Counted from the first letter of the stretch, positions 25,401-36,666 are shown. The stretch: 64,000 nucleotides of DNA from Flavobacterium cucumis (GCF_900148835.1 NZ_FRYK01000004.1:62001-126000); one strand, 5' to 3'. Notes: a model not told the origin generated them from the sequence alone. Numbers and translations: made by a program.

Positions 25401-26726
25401 TTAAGACTCTGGTTCTAATTTGTTTTTTTTATAAGATTGAATCAAAAGATAAATAAAAAAACTTGCCATACTAAACATCAGAATGGTTCCTAAAATGATG
25501 AAGGCTAAAACCCAATTTCCATTGGCGTTACTCATTTTACTAAAACTATCCGAAGTCAATCCAGCTTGCCAAATGGCACGTTGAATACCCATTTCAATTA
25601 ATGAAATTAAAAACAACAACAATGTAACCTGTACTATCCAAAAGGTAACACTACCATACATACGCCATTTCGCCGAATTAAAAGTTGGCTTGATAAAGTA
25701 AAAAACACCTGCCAAAATAATCATCGTATTGATTCCAATTGTTGTTCCCATAGCATGGGCTACCGTAATATGTGTTCCATGTGTGTATAAGTTGATAGCA
25801 GGAATCGACATGAATAAGGCTAATGTTAAGTTTAGTGTTACCCAATAATCAGCCGCCATTAGAAATCGGTAAGGGAAGAAGTAATAAAACTGTTTGTTTT
25901 CTTTAATTTGCTGACTCCATTTATAGAAAATGCGAATCAAAATAATCCATTCGGTCATACTTACTGTATAAGCTATGTAATGAATGTATTTCTCAGTTGG
26001 AAGTAAGTAAATATGGTGTCCCCAATTGAACATCAAGTTAAACATACCTAAAAAATACATCGCAAAAGAAAGTTTTTGATAGGACGATTTTTCATCACCA
26101 CTAATTTTTTCCATCAAATAAAAAGCAACACCATAAATGATTTGATTTATTGCACCCACAAGCGAACCATTTACTTTCCACTGAATCGTCATATCGGCTA
26201 TGAAATGTTGTCTGAAGTAAGGGAAAATCCACAAATAATTTTCGATGAAAGTGAAAATAAAGAAGATAATTCCGGTAAACCACATCCAATAATAAACAGG
26301 CCATTTGAAAAAAAATCCAATTTGATGTAGGTAGAAAACTAAGAAAACAATAAAAGAAATAAAGATTGGCAAAGCCCAAACCGGATTGAATTCCCAATAT
26401 TCTCTTCCACCAAAATCGCCAATAAAATAGCTATAGAAAATACCAATTAATGCAATTACCCATAGGGAAAAATGAAGATATTGTAAAAAAATACCAAAAC
26501 GTGTGGTTTTCATTTTTGCAATAATTAGTGTTACAAAGCCCAGTCCAGCAGTTATGATGCCCAAATAAGCGCTGCTTACGTGAAGCGGACGAAGCGATAA
26601 AAATCCCATAACACCCGATTTTGGTTGGGTAATACGATAACTTTCGGATGCCAAATGTCCAAAAAACAAACCTAAAACAAACAATACAAGGGCTATTCTA
26701 ATAAGCCAAATTCCAAAATTCTTCAT
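25401..26726 (-). CDS. NorB-like heme-copper oxidase subunit with altered metal ligands
   Basis: A 441-residue, 12-helix protein of the NO-reductase branch: it keeps the NOR-specific loop 'GGREYWEFNP', His49 (helix 2), His237/His238 ('NWGHHIYLLP') and the equivalent of the heme b3 His (His324 in 'THITVAHAMGTTIG'). Against the norB in this window, the FeB His/Glu motif 'VHLWVEGVWEL' aligns with 'IQWKVNGSLVG', so the FeB His becomes Gln182, and the two Glu become Asn186 and Val190. The low-spin heme ligand His329 becomes Met326. These are from my own hand alignment. It overlaps the cytochrome gene by four bases. It is likely a divergent NO reductase or a related oxidase. Confidence 0.8.
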   Translation of the reverse strand: MKNFGIWLIRIALVLFVLGLFFGHLASESYRITQPKSGVMGFLSLRPLHVSSAYLGIITAGLGFVTLIIAKMKTTRFGIFLQYLHFSLWVIALIGIFYSYFIGDFGGREYWEFNPVWALPIFISFIVFLVFYLHQIGFFFKWPVYYWMWFTGIIFFIFTFIENYLWIFPYFRQHFIADMTIQWKVNGSLVGAINQIIYGVAFYLMEKISGDEKSSYQKLSFAMYFLGMFNLMFNWGHHIYLLPTEKYIHYIAYTVSMTEWIILIRIFYKWSQQIKENKQFYYFFPYRFLMAADYWVTLNLTLALFMSIPAINLYTHGTHITVAHAMGTTIGINTMIILAGVFYFIKPTFNSAKWRMYGSVTFWIVQVTLLLFLISLIEMGIQRAIWQAGLTSDSFSKMSNANGNWVLAFIILGTILMFSMASFFIYLLIQSYKKNKLEPES

Positions 26727-27154
26727 TTCTTTTCTAAACTAAAAGTTCCTATTATTTCAGGTTGATAATCTTGTGGATTTGAGGTTCCTGTGGCATCAAC
26801 ATTTTTTAAAAAGTGTAAAAGTGCTTTCATTTCGTCATCCGAAATTTCAAAAGCAGGCATTTGTTTTACACCTGATTTTATGATGCCTTTGATATACGCT
26901 TCATTGTTGGCAGTTCTGGAATACACATTCGTTAAATCCGGACCCAAATAACCGCCTAAGCCATACAATTGATGACAAGTATGACAATTGTATTTTTGCC
27001 AAACGAGTCTACCTTCGGCTACTAAATGAAGTTCTTTCTTAGAATAGGGCGTTGGATTAAAAAAGGGAATAGCATATATCCAAATGCTAAACGCTAGAAA
27101 GCAAACGAAGAGTACCAAAAAAATGCGTTTTGGATGGATAAATAGATTCAGCAT
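26723..27154 (-). CDS. NorC-like membrane-anchored cytochrome c, second copy
   Basis: A 143-residue protein, the same length as NorC: one anchor helix (about residues 10-30), then a monoheme domain with 'NCHTCHQLYGLGGYLGPDL' and an axial Met in 'KQMPAFEISDDEM'. The heme motif is arranged as in NorC. It overlaps the start of the NorB-like gene and the end of nadB, so the three are translationally coupled. Electron entry subunit of the divergent complex is the obvious job. Confidence 0.88.
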   Translation of the reverse strand: MLNLFIHPKRIFLVLFVCFLAFSIWIYAIPFFNPTPYSKKELHLVAEGRLVWQKYNCHTCHQLYGLGGYLGPDLTNVYSRTANNEAYIKGIIKSGVKQMPAFEISDDEMKALLHFLKNVDATGTSNPQDYQPEIIGTFSLEKK

Positions 27155-28677
27155 TACGAAATAGTTTTTTCTTTTTTAATTGATTTTACTCGGTATTTTT
27201 TGGGTAGACAATCTTTTAAAATGATTTCTGCGGTTTGAATCAAATTATAAGTTTCGCATAAAAACGGATGCGAATTATAATTTTTGAACTTCATTTTGAA
27301 ACGTTTGCTCATTTCGGTGACCATTTCATATACTTTTTCGGTATTTTTTCCCGAAGTGTACAAAGCATCGTATTTCATGAAATGTTGCAGTTGATTTTTG
27401 AATTGCAAAATTTGGTCGTGATGAATGTTTTTATAACGAATGGGCGTAATTTCAGATTTATTTAATTTAATCGCATCTACTGAAGAAATTAGATGATTCG
27501 CTAAATCATGCGCATAAACAATCGCTTCTAATAATGAATTCGAAGCCAATCGATTGGCACCATGAAGTCCAGTGTGCGAACATTCTCCAATAGCGTAGAG
27601 TTGTTTGATGGAAGTGGCACCTGTTTCATCTACTACAATTCCACCACATTGATAATGAGCTGCAGGAGCTATCGGAATTAAATCTTTAGAAACGTCAATT
27701 CCGTTTTCAAAACAATAATTGTACACTTTTGGAAATTTTGTTTTGAAAGTTTCTATTGGTAAATGTCTAACATCAAGCCAAACGTGTTTTGAATGTTCTT
27801 TTTTCATTTGATCCGAAATGGCTTTCGAAACTACATCTCGAGTTGCTAATTCACCATCAGGATGGTATTGAAAAACAAAGCGTTCCATTTTTTGATTCAA
27901 AATATGAGCTCCAAATCCACGAATGGCTTCAGTAATTAAGAACGCCTGACTTTTATTAGGTTCGTAAAGTGCTGTGGGATGAAATTGAATGTATTTCATT
28001 TTTTCTAATTTAGCACCCGCTCGATACGCCATTGCCACACCATCTCCCGTAGATACAAATGGATTTGAAGTCACGCCAAACACTTGCCCAGAACCACCGG
28101 TAGCCAAAACAGTTGCTTTTGCTACGATGGAAGTCACTTCACTTTTTTCATCAAATCCTATGATTCCAATGCATTTTTGATTGTCTAGTAAAATATCCGT
28201 GGCAAAAAAGGAAGTTCTGATGGTAACATTCGCCAAATTTTGAACGACTTGAATCAACTTGGTTTCAATTTCTAATCCTGTTTTGTCTTTGTGGTGTACA
28301 ATACGATTTTGGGAGTGACCGCCTTCTAATCCTAAATCCAAATCACCTGAATTATTTTTGTCTAATTCCACGCCCCATTGAATCAATTCTTGCAATCGGG
28401 CTGGAGCTTCGGTTATTACATGTTCTACAACTTTTTTATCGCAAAGACCTTTTCCTGCCAATAAAGTGTCTTGAATATGTTGTTGGTAACTGTCTTTGAT
28501 AAAGTCGTGTACAACGGCAATTCCACCTTGAGCGTAATAGGTATTGCACTCGTCAATGGAAGTTTTGCTAAGTAAGGTAATTTGTAGTTTCGGATTTTGC
28601 TCGCTGAGATATTTCGCTAGAGATAATCCTGCTAATCCTGTGCCTACTATGAGTATATCGGTTTCTAAATTTTGCAT
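27154..28677 (-). CDS. nadB: L-aspartate oxidase
   Basis: A 507-residue flavoprotein of the succinate dehydrogenase/fumarate reductase family. FAD-binding 'ILIVGTGLAGLSLAKYL' at the start, active-site 'TYYAQGGIAVVHD', the 'FHPTAL' and 'EAIRGFGAHILN' motifs and the covalent-type family helical end are present. It oxidises aspartate to iminoaspartate for NAD synthesis; without oxygen, fumarate is the usual acceptor. It is six bases from nadA and shares its last base with the NorC-like start. Full length. Confidence 0.95.
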   Translation of the reverse strand: MQNLETDILIVGTGLAGLSLAKYLSEQNPKLQITLLSKTSIDECNTYYAQGGIAVVHDFIKDSYQQHIQDTLLAGKGLCDKKVVEHVITEAPARLQELIQWGVELDKNNSGDLDLGLEGGHSQNRIVHHKDKTGLEIETKLIQVVQNLANVTIRTSFFATDILLDNQKCIGIIGFDEKSEVTSIVAKATVLATGGSGQVFGVTSNPFVSTGDGVAMAYRAGAKLEKMKYIQFHPTALYEPNKSQAFLITEAIRGFGAHILNQKMERFVFQYHPDGELATRDVVSKAISDQMKKEHSKHVWLDVRHLPIETFKTKFPKVYNYCFENGIDVSKDLIPIAPAAHYQCGGIVVDETGATSIKQLYAIGECSHTGLHGANRLASNSLLEAIVYAHDLANHLISSVDAIKLNKSEITPIRYKNIHHDQILQFKNQLQHFMKYDALYTSGKNTEKVYEMVTEMSKRFKMKFKNYNSHPFLCETYNLIQTAEIILKDCLPKKYRVKSIKKEKTIS

Positions 28678-28683
28678 GATGTT

Positions 28684-29619
28684 TTAGTTTAGCGCTAACA
28701 TTCTTTGAATTGGAAGTAAAGCTTTTTCGATGATTTCGTTGTCCAAATGCACTTCCGGACTTTCATCTTGTAAACATTGATAGAGTTTTTCTAAGGTGTT
28801 GACTTTCATAAACGCACACTCGCTACATGCACAGGTATTGTCTTCTTTTGAAGGCGCTGGGATTAATGTTTTAGTTGGATTATCCAATTGCATTTGGTGT
28901 AAAATACCCGCTTCCGTGGCTACGATGAAAGTGTCGTTTGGATTGTTTTTTACATGATTCAACATGCCTGAAGTCGAACCTATGTAATGCGCTACTTTCA
29001 AAATATGCGTTTCCGATTCAGGATGCGCGATGATGTTAGCGGTTGGATGTTTTTTATATAAATCGATTAATTTTTCTAAAGAAAATGCTTCGTGAACAAT
29101 GCAAGAACCTTCCCATAAAATCATATCTCTTCCAGTTTCAGCAATTAAGTATTTCCCTAAATTTTTATCAGGAGCAAACACGATAGGTTGATCTTCTGGA
29201 ATAGATGCAATTACTTTTTTTGCATTGGAAGAAGTGCAAACAATATCGGTTAAGGTTTTAACTTCGGCTGTACAATTGATGTAGGTTACAACGGTATGAT
29301 TCGGATATTTTTCTAAGAAAGCTTTGAATTCATTTGGCGGACAACCATCGGCAAGCGAACATCCTGCTTTTACATCGGGAACGATTACTTTTTTATTTGG
29401 ATTGACAATTTTAGCCGTTTCTGCCATGAAATATACTCCGGCAAAAACGATAATATCCGCATCAACTTGCGATGCTTTTCTCGATAATTCTAAACTATCA
29501 CCCACAAAATCAGCAATTTCTTGAATGGCTTCTTCTTGATAATAATGCGCTAGAATAACTGCATTTTTCCTTTTTTTCAATTCAAGAATTTTCTCTTTTA
29601 AATCCGATGTTGTTTTCAT
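28684..29619 (-). CDS. nadA: quinolinate synthase A
   Basis: A 311-residue 4Fe-4S enzyme that condenses iminoaspartate and dihydroxyacetone phosphate to quinolinate. Motifs: 'ILAHYYQEEAIQEIADFVGD' near the start, 'VTYINCTAEVKTLTD' and 'VCTSSNA', and the C-terminal cluster ligand region 'NTCACSECAFM'. The oxygen-sensitive cluster and its place beside an Rrf2 regulator and NO reductase suit anaerobic or NO-stress conditions. Preceded by rrf2 and followed by nadB. Confidence 0.95.
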   Translation of the reverse strand: MKTTSDLKEKILELKKRKNAVILAHYYQEEAIQEIADFVGDSLELSRKASQVDADIIVFAGVYFMAETAKIVNPNKKVIVPDVKAGCSLADGCPPNEFKAFLEKYPNHTVVTYINCTAEVKTLTDIVCTSSNAKKVIASIPEDQPIVFAPDKNLGKYLIAETGRDMILWEGSCIVHEAFSLEKLIDLYKKHPTANIIAHPESETHILKVAHYIGSTSGMLNHVKNNPNDTFIVATEAGILHQMQLDNPTKTLIPAPSKEDNTCACSECAFMKVNTLEKLYQCLQDESPEVHLDNEIIEKALLPIQRMLALN

Positions 29620-29655
29620 TAGAGGATGTTTTTATCTTTTATTTAATTAAATTTT

Positions 29656-30090
29656 TTAAAGCTTAAGGAAAGTCTCTCCGGTGTTGAATTCACTAATTAA
29701 ATCCAAAAGAGAGGTTTCTTTCAGCGTTTTCTTCAAATTTTCACGTAATGGCTTATACTTATGATGAAAAGGACAGGGTTGTTTGTCGGAACAATCGTGA
29801 AGTCCTAAACTGCATCGGTCAAATAAGTCATTTCCGTCGATAGCTTTCACGAGCTGATCTAACTTAATGTGTTTCAATTGTACCTTTTCGATTTCAAATC
29901 CACCGCCATTTCCTTTAATCGATTTTATGATGTCGGCTTTTACTAAACGCTGTAATATTTTAGCTGTAAAAGGTTCTGGCGATTCAATTTTTCTAGCAAT
30001 GTCTCGAATACCGCAACGCTTGCCAGCAGACGATTCTGAGGCAATGTAAATGGTAGCTCGTATGGCATATTCACAAGTTTTTGAAAACAT
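29656..30090 (-). CDS. Rrf2-family regulator, NsrR-like, copy 2
   Basis: A 144-residue Rrf2 protein with the Cys triad at the same positions as copy 1 (Cys93, Cys100, Cys106; 'CSLGLHDCSDKQPC') and the wing 'GNGGGFEIEK'. It probably binds an Fe-S cluster and responds to NO or oxygen. An FNR-like box lies 43 bases upstream, within the end of nrdG, so it may have its own promoter as well as reading from nrdG. It heads the nadA-nadB-NorC-NorB part of the operon. Confidence 0.9.
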   Translation of the reverse strand: MFSKTCEYAIRATIYIASESSAGKRCGIRDIARKIESPEPFTAKILQRLVKADIIKSIKGNGGGFEIEKVQLKHIKLDQLVKAIDGNDLFDRCSLGLHDCSDKQPCPFHHKYKPLRENLKKTLKETSLLDLISEFNTGETFLKL

Positions 30091-30123
30091 AGATAAAATT
30101 TACACAAAGTTAGGCATTTTAAA

Positions 30124-30858
30124 TCATCGAAATATGATTTTAGTCATATTCTGATGGATATCCTTTTCCGAAATGGATTGCGAATCGGGTAGTGGTGCAA
30201 TCGTGTTTTGATAATTTCTGAAATTTTGAATGTAATAGTTTCTATCGTAGCCTAATTCCAATAAAACGTCTTGCATTGCAACAATATCCTCTAGATTCAA
30301 TAAAGAGGAATGATAAGTAGTTCGTACTTCAAACGGAATGGAACTCGCTTGAAGCAAATCAAAACAACTTAGAAATTGAGCATAAAAATCAGCTTTTGTA
30401 ATCGCAAAAAATTTCTCTTTCGGACCTTTAAAATCCAAAGCCACATAATCGATGAGCTGTTCTTCTATTAGTTTTTTAAGTACTTTGGGTTGACTTCCAT
30501 TCGTGTCCACTTTGATTAAAAACCCTAAACTTTTTACTAATTTTATGAATGGAATTATGTCTTTGTGAATCAAACATTCGCCACCGCTAAAAACTACAGC
30601 ATCCAACAAATTGCTTCTCGATTTTAAAAACGAAATGATTTCGGAAAAGTAAAAAGCCCCTTTTCCGAAAACTATTTCGGGATTGTAACAATAATCACAT
30701 TTCATATTACACCCTGCAAACCATAAGATACAAGCCGATTTATCGGGATAATCTAATAGAGTGAAGGGTGTAAAACTATGAATGGCTTTTTTGTTTAGAA
30801 AATCAAGATTTACATTCTCTAAAGTGGGTTCGTTGTTTGTGTTCACCTTTTTTTCCAA
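30124..30858 (-). CDS. nrdG: anaerobic ribonucleotide reductase activating protein (radical SAM)
   Basis: A radical-SAM activase of about 240 residues with cluster motif 'FAGCNMKCDYCYNPE' (Cys-x3-Cys-x2-Cys) and the 'HSFTPFTLLDYPDKSACILW' start region of the NrdG2 type. It makes the glycyl radical on NrdD. The start is uncertain: TTG at 30858 or GTG at 30846, both inside the end of the 54-residue glycyl-domain gene; overlap suggests coupled translation of activase and target. Confidence 0.9.
   Translation of the reverse strand: MEKKVNTNNEPTLENVNLDFLNKKAIHSFTPFTLLDYPDKSACILWFAGCNMKCDYCYNPEIVFGKGAFYFSEIISFLKSRSNLLDAVVFSGGECLIHKDIIPFIKLVKSLGFLIKVDTNGSQPKVLKKLIEEQLIDYVALDFKGPKEKFFAITKADFYAQFLSCFDLLQASSIPFEVRTTYHSSLLNLEDIVAMQDVLLELGYDRNYYIQNFRNYQNTIAPLPDSQSISEKDIHQNMTKIIFR
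30134..30147. promoter_or_regulatory. FNR/DNR-like palindrome (one mismatch) upstream of rrf2 copy 2
   Basis: Reads ATGAC-TAAA-ATCAT on the minus strand, 43 bases from the rrf2 start. It overlaps the end of nrdG, so chance and coding constraint must be considered. Confidence 0.45.
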
Positions 30859-30967
30859 TATTAAAACTTTCTACGGGTCTGTGATAGCCCATTACTCGTG
30901 TATAAACCAAACATTTGGTTCTTTTTTCATGGTGTTGAAGCAAAGCTTCAGTGGTTTGTGTTTGCAT
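30803..30967 (-). CDS. small glycyl-radical domain protein, the missing C-terminus of NrdD
   Basis: A 54-residue frame (too short for usual gene finders) starts at ATG 30967, overlaps the nrdD stop by 20 bases in another frame and runs into nrdG. It reads '...RTKCLVYTRVMGYHRPVES' then 'FNIGKKGEHKQRTHFRE'. The 'TRVMGYHRP...N.GK..E...R' pattern is the C-terminal glycyl-radical loop of class III ribonucleotide reductases, with Gly27 as the probable radical site. nrdD itself stops right after its zinc ribbon and lacks this loop. So the catalytic loop is either a separate subunit or joined by +1 frameshifting. Both are readings of the sequence; I could not test them. Confidence 0.8.
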   Translation of the reverse strand: MQTQTTEALLQHHEKRTKCLVYTRVMGYHRPVESFNIGKKGEHKQRTHFRECKS

Positions 30968-33065
30968 AAGATGTTGTATTTAAGGTTGCTAATAATTCTT
31001 CATCGCATTTAGGACAATATTCGTGTTCGCCATTCAAATAGCCGTGTTTCGGACAAACGCTAAAAACTGGGGTCACCGTGATATAGGGCAATTTGAAATT
31101 TGTAATCACTTTTTTAATGAAATTTCGACATGCTTCTACCGAACTCAATTTTTCATTCATGTATAGATGTAAAACCGTTCCTCCAGTATATTGACATTGT
31201 AAATTGTCTTGCAATAACAAAGCTTCAAACGGATCTTCAGTATAATCAACGGGTAATTGCGAACTGTTCGTATAGTAAATATTTTCACCTTCACCTGCTT
31301 GAATAATGTCAGAATAACGTTTTTTATCTTCTTTAGCAAAACGATATGTAGTACCTTCTGCTGGTGTCGCTTCTAAGTTGTACAAATTCCCTGTTTCTTC
31401 TTGATAAGCTCTCATTTTGGTTCGAATGTGTTCCAAAATTTCGGTTGCGAATGCCATTCCGTAATCCGAAACAATGTCTTCTTTTCCGTCGGTGAAATTT
31501 TGAATCATTTCGTTAATTCCGTTCACACCAATTGTAGAGAAGTGGTTTCTAAAGTGTGGTAAATAACGTTTGGTATATGGAAATAATCCTCTATCATACA
31601 TTTCTTGAATGAAAACGCGTTTTTTCTCTAAAGTTGCTTTCGAAATTGCTAACAAACGATCTAAATCGGAATATAATTTGGCTTTGTTGGCTTTGTTTAG
31701 ATAACCTAATCTTGCCATATTGATGGTTACGACGCCAATACTTCCCGTCATTTCAGCACTACCAAATAAACCGTTTCCTCTTTTTAATAATTCGCGTAAA
31801 TCGAGTTGTAAACGGCAACACATACTTCGTACAGCATTGGGTTTGTAGGCATTTGGATTTTCAATTTTATTACCGTTTTCATCATACGTATATTGACTTC
31901 CAATAAAATTTTGGAAATAAGACGAACCTATTTTAGCGGTATTTTCGAAAAGAATATCGGTGTTTTCTCCGTACCAATCAAATTCTTCGGTAATGTTAAC
32001 CGTTGGAATTGGAAAGGTGAACGGTTGTCCATGCGCATCGCCTTCGGTCATAACTGTATAATACGCTTTATTGATGAGATTCATTTCTTTTTGAAAATGT
32101 TCGTAGCGCATTTGAGTTATATCTGAAACACCTCTTTCTTGGGCTCTTTTAATGATTTCTTCTGAAGCGATACCTTTGAAAAGATGTTGCTCGTTTCGTG
32201 TTGGGATTTGGTCCTTTAAATCATCCGGAACTACCCAATCCAAAGTAATATTCGTAAATGGTGATTGGCCCCATCGTGCTGGCACATTCAAATTGTAAAC
32301 AAAACTTCGAATCGCTTTTAAAACGTCGTCATACGATAAATTATCTTTGAAAACATAAGGAGCTAAATAGGTGTCAAACGAACTAAACGCTTGAGCTCCG
32401 GCCCATTCGCTTTGTAAAATTCCTAGGAAATTAGCCATTTGTCCTAATGCTTCTCTGAAATGATTAGGAGGACGACTTTCCACTCGACCACGAACTCCGT
32501 TAAAACCTTCATTTAGTAAAACACGTAAACTCCAACCCGCACAATAACCCGTTAAGCAATCTAAATCGTGAATGTGAATGTCTCCGTTTCGATGCGCATA
32601 ACCTTCTTCTTTCGAATAAACTTTGTCTAACCAATAATTCGCAATGATTTTTCCAGCGACATTATTGACTAAACCTGCATTGGAATAGGAAGTATTAGCG
32701 TTGGCATTGATGCGCCAATCGGTTTGGTTGGTATATTCTTCTATGGTTTGGGTGCTGTCGACATAAGTGGTATCGTCATTTAATCCTAAAACGTGTTCGC
32801 GTTGCAGTTTTCTAGTATGACGGAACAACATGAAAGAACGCATCACTTCATAATGCCCATATTCGTAAAGTGTTTTCTCAATCTTGTCTTGAATATCTTC
32901 AACGGCCCATGTATCTTGATGCGATAACAATTGGAATACCGTTTCTATAACTTTTGTATTTAAAGTTTCGCTTACACTAGCAAAAGCTTTTGCGATAGCT
33001 TCTTCTATTTTGAAAGGCTCAAATGGGAGATAGGTGCCATTTCGTTTGATTACAAATTTGTCCAT
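30948..33065 (-). CDS. nrdD: class III anaerobic ribonucleoside-triphosphate reductase, large part
   Basis: About 705 residues from the ATG at 33065 ('MDKFVIKRNG'); an upstream start at 33095 adds ten residues of poor quality. N-terminal ATP-cone ('FEPFKIEEAIAKAFAS'), the ten-strand barrel with active-site Cys region 'RSMCCRLQLDLRELLKRGNG', and a C-terminal zinc ribbon 'VCPKHGYLNGEHEYCPKC'. It reduces ribonucleotides without oxygen. It ends just after the zinc ribbon and has no glycyl-radical motif; that motif is in the overlapping 30803-30967 frame. A point to check for sequencing error is a single-base gain or loss near 30950-30967. Confidence 0.93.
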   Translation of the reverse strand: MDKFVIKRNGTYLPFEPFKIEEAIAKAFASVSETLNTKVIETVFQLLSHQDTWAVEDIQDKIEKTLYEYGHYEVMRSFMLFRHTRKLQREHVLGLNDDTTYVDSTQTIEEYTNQTDWRINANANTSYSNAGLVNNVAGKIIANYWLDKVYSKEEGYAHRNGDIHIHDLDCLTGYCAGWSLRVLLNEGFNGVRGRVESRPPNHFREALGQMANFLGILQSEWAGAQAFSSFDTYLAPYVFKDNLSYDDVLKAIRSFVYNLNVPARWGQSPFTNITLDWVVPDDLKDQIPTRNEQHLFKGIASEEIIKRAQERGVSDITQMRYEHFQKEMNLINKAYYTVMTEGDAHGQPFTFPIPTVNITEEFDWYGENTDILFENTAKIGSSYFQNFIGSQYTYDENGNKIENPNAYKPNAVRSMCCRLQLDLRELLKRGNGLFGSAEMTGSIGVVTINMARLGYLNKANKAKLYSDLDRLLAISKATLEKKRVFIQEMYDRGLFPYTKRYLPHFRNHFSTIGVNGINEMIQNFTDGKEDIVSDYGMAFATEILEHIRTKMRAYQEETGNLYNLEATPAEGTTYRFAKEDKKRYSDIIQAGEGENIYYTNSSQLPVDYTEDPFEALLLQDNLQCQYTGGTVLHLYMNEKLSSVEACRNFIKKVITNFKLPYITVTPVFSVCPKHGYLNGEHEYCPKCDEELLATLNTTSYANTNH

Positions 33066-33109
33066 AGTGTAGAATTTAAATGTGGTATGGAACAAATTTA
33101 ATTATTAAA

Positions 33110-33125
33110 AAGACTTTTTAGTCTT
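33110..33125. promoter_or_regulatory. 16-bp palindrome AAGACT-TTTT-AGTCTT upstream of nrdD
   Basis: Perfect inverted repeat 45 bases before the nrdD start, without a following T-run on the minus strand. Candidate operator for the nrd operon; it differs from the FNR-like box. A second dyad, TTGATAA ... TTATCAA, lies near 33167-33192. Confidence 0.4.
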
Positions 33126-33258
33126 ATTTGAATAAATAGTAATCAACAATTTATGTTTTATTTTTGTTGATAAGTTTTTTGAATTTATCAAAAGGTTTTC
33201 AAACCATGAAGTTCTTGTTTCACAGTAGATTATCAAATAAGTAAGAAAAAATAAGGTG

Positions 33259-34143
33259 TTATTTAAAGCCTTTTACTTCGGGTAAAGGAACCCATTGGGT
33301 TTCATTAGGAACTTTTGGGAAACGTTGTGCTTTCCAATCTTCCTTGGCTTTCTCGATAACATTTTTATCAGTGTGAACAAAATTCCAATAGATAAAGTGT
33401 TCTTCAGGGAAAGCCTCTCCACCAAAAAGGTAAAGGGTAGTATTTTCCGCCATTTCAAAAGCACAAAGGGAACTTTCTTTAGCAATTAAAATTTGTTTGT
33501 TTTCGTAGCGATTTCCATCATTACTAATACTTCCCTCTAATATATACATCGCGACGTCTCCATATAATTCTTTACCAATATTTAAAGAAGCTTTTTCATT
33601 ACTTTTAATTTCAATAAAATATAACGGACTGTGAACAGGTACAGGTGATGTTCTTCCGAAAGCTTCCCCTGCAATCAGTTTAAAATAAACTTTGTCTTGC
33701 TTCCAATTCGGAATTTCTTTTGCTTCAACATGGGTAAATGAGGGTTCGCAATTTTCTAAATTTTTAGGTAATGCGACCCAAATCTGTAATCCATGCAAAC
33801 TTTTGTCGGTTGTTCGCAAATATTCAGGAGTTCTTTCAGAATGCACCACCCCTTTTCCAGCAGTCATCCAATTTACCGCTCCAGGTTGGATCTCTAATTC
33901 GGTACCCAAACTATCGCGATGCATAATAGCACCTTCAAACAAATAGGTCAGCGTCGATAAACCAATATGAGGATGTGGAGGAACATCTAAGTTCTGATAA
34001 TCTTTGAGTTTTGCAGGGCCCATATGATCAATGAAGACAAAAGGTCCAACCGCTCTTTTTTCTTTAAAGGGTAATAATCTACCGACTAAAAAATTTCCTA
34101 TATCGGCGGCTTTTTCTTCTATGATGAGTTGAATATTTGACAT
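33259..34143 (-). CDS. pirin-family cupin protein
   Basis: A 294-residue bicupin. The metal site of pirin is present: 'PHPHIGLSTLTYLFEGAIMHR' region (two His, a third His and a Glu) and 'VHSERTP'. Some pirins act as quercetinases, others as redox-linked regulators; which applies cannot be told. It stands alone, divergent from katG, with no sign of operon partners. Full length for the family. Confidence 0.9.
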   Translation of the reverse strand: MSNIQLIIEEKAADIGNFLVGRLLPFKEKRAVGPFVFIDHMGPAKLKDYQNLDVPPHPHIGLSTLTYLFEGAIMHRDSLGTELEIQPGAVNWMTAGKGVVHSERTPEYLRTTDKSLHGLQIWVALPKNLENCEPSFTHVEAKEIPNWKQDKVYFKLIAGEAFGRTSPVPVHSPLYFIEIKSNEKASLNIGKELYGDVAMYILEGSISNDGNRYENKQILIAKESSLCAFEMAENTTLYLFGGEAFPEEHFIYWNFVHTDKNVIEKAKEDWKAQRFPKVPNETQWVPLPEVKGFK

Positions 34144-34269
34144 AATAAATTATTGAATAATAAAAATACAAAATTTATGCATGCAATTCGGCTAAAATTT
34201 AACTATAATGAAAAGTTATTTTATGCTACTGGTTTTTATAATTAAAATCTATACTTAAATAAGAAATAA

Positions 34270-36666
<2,397 letters not shown>

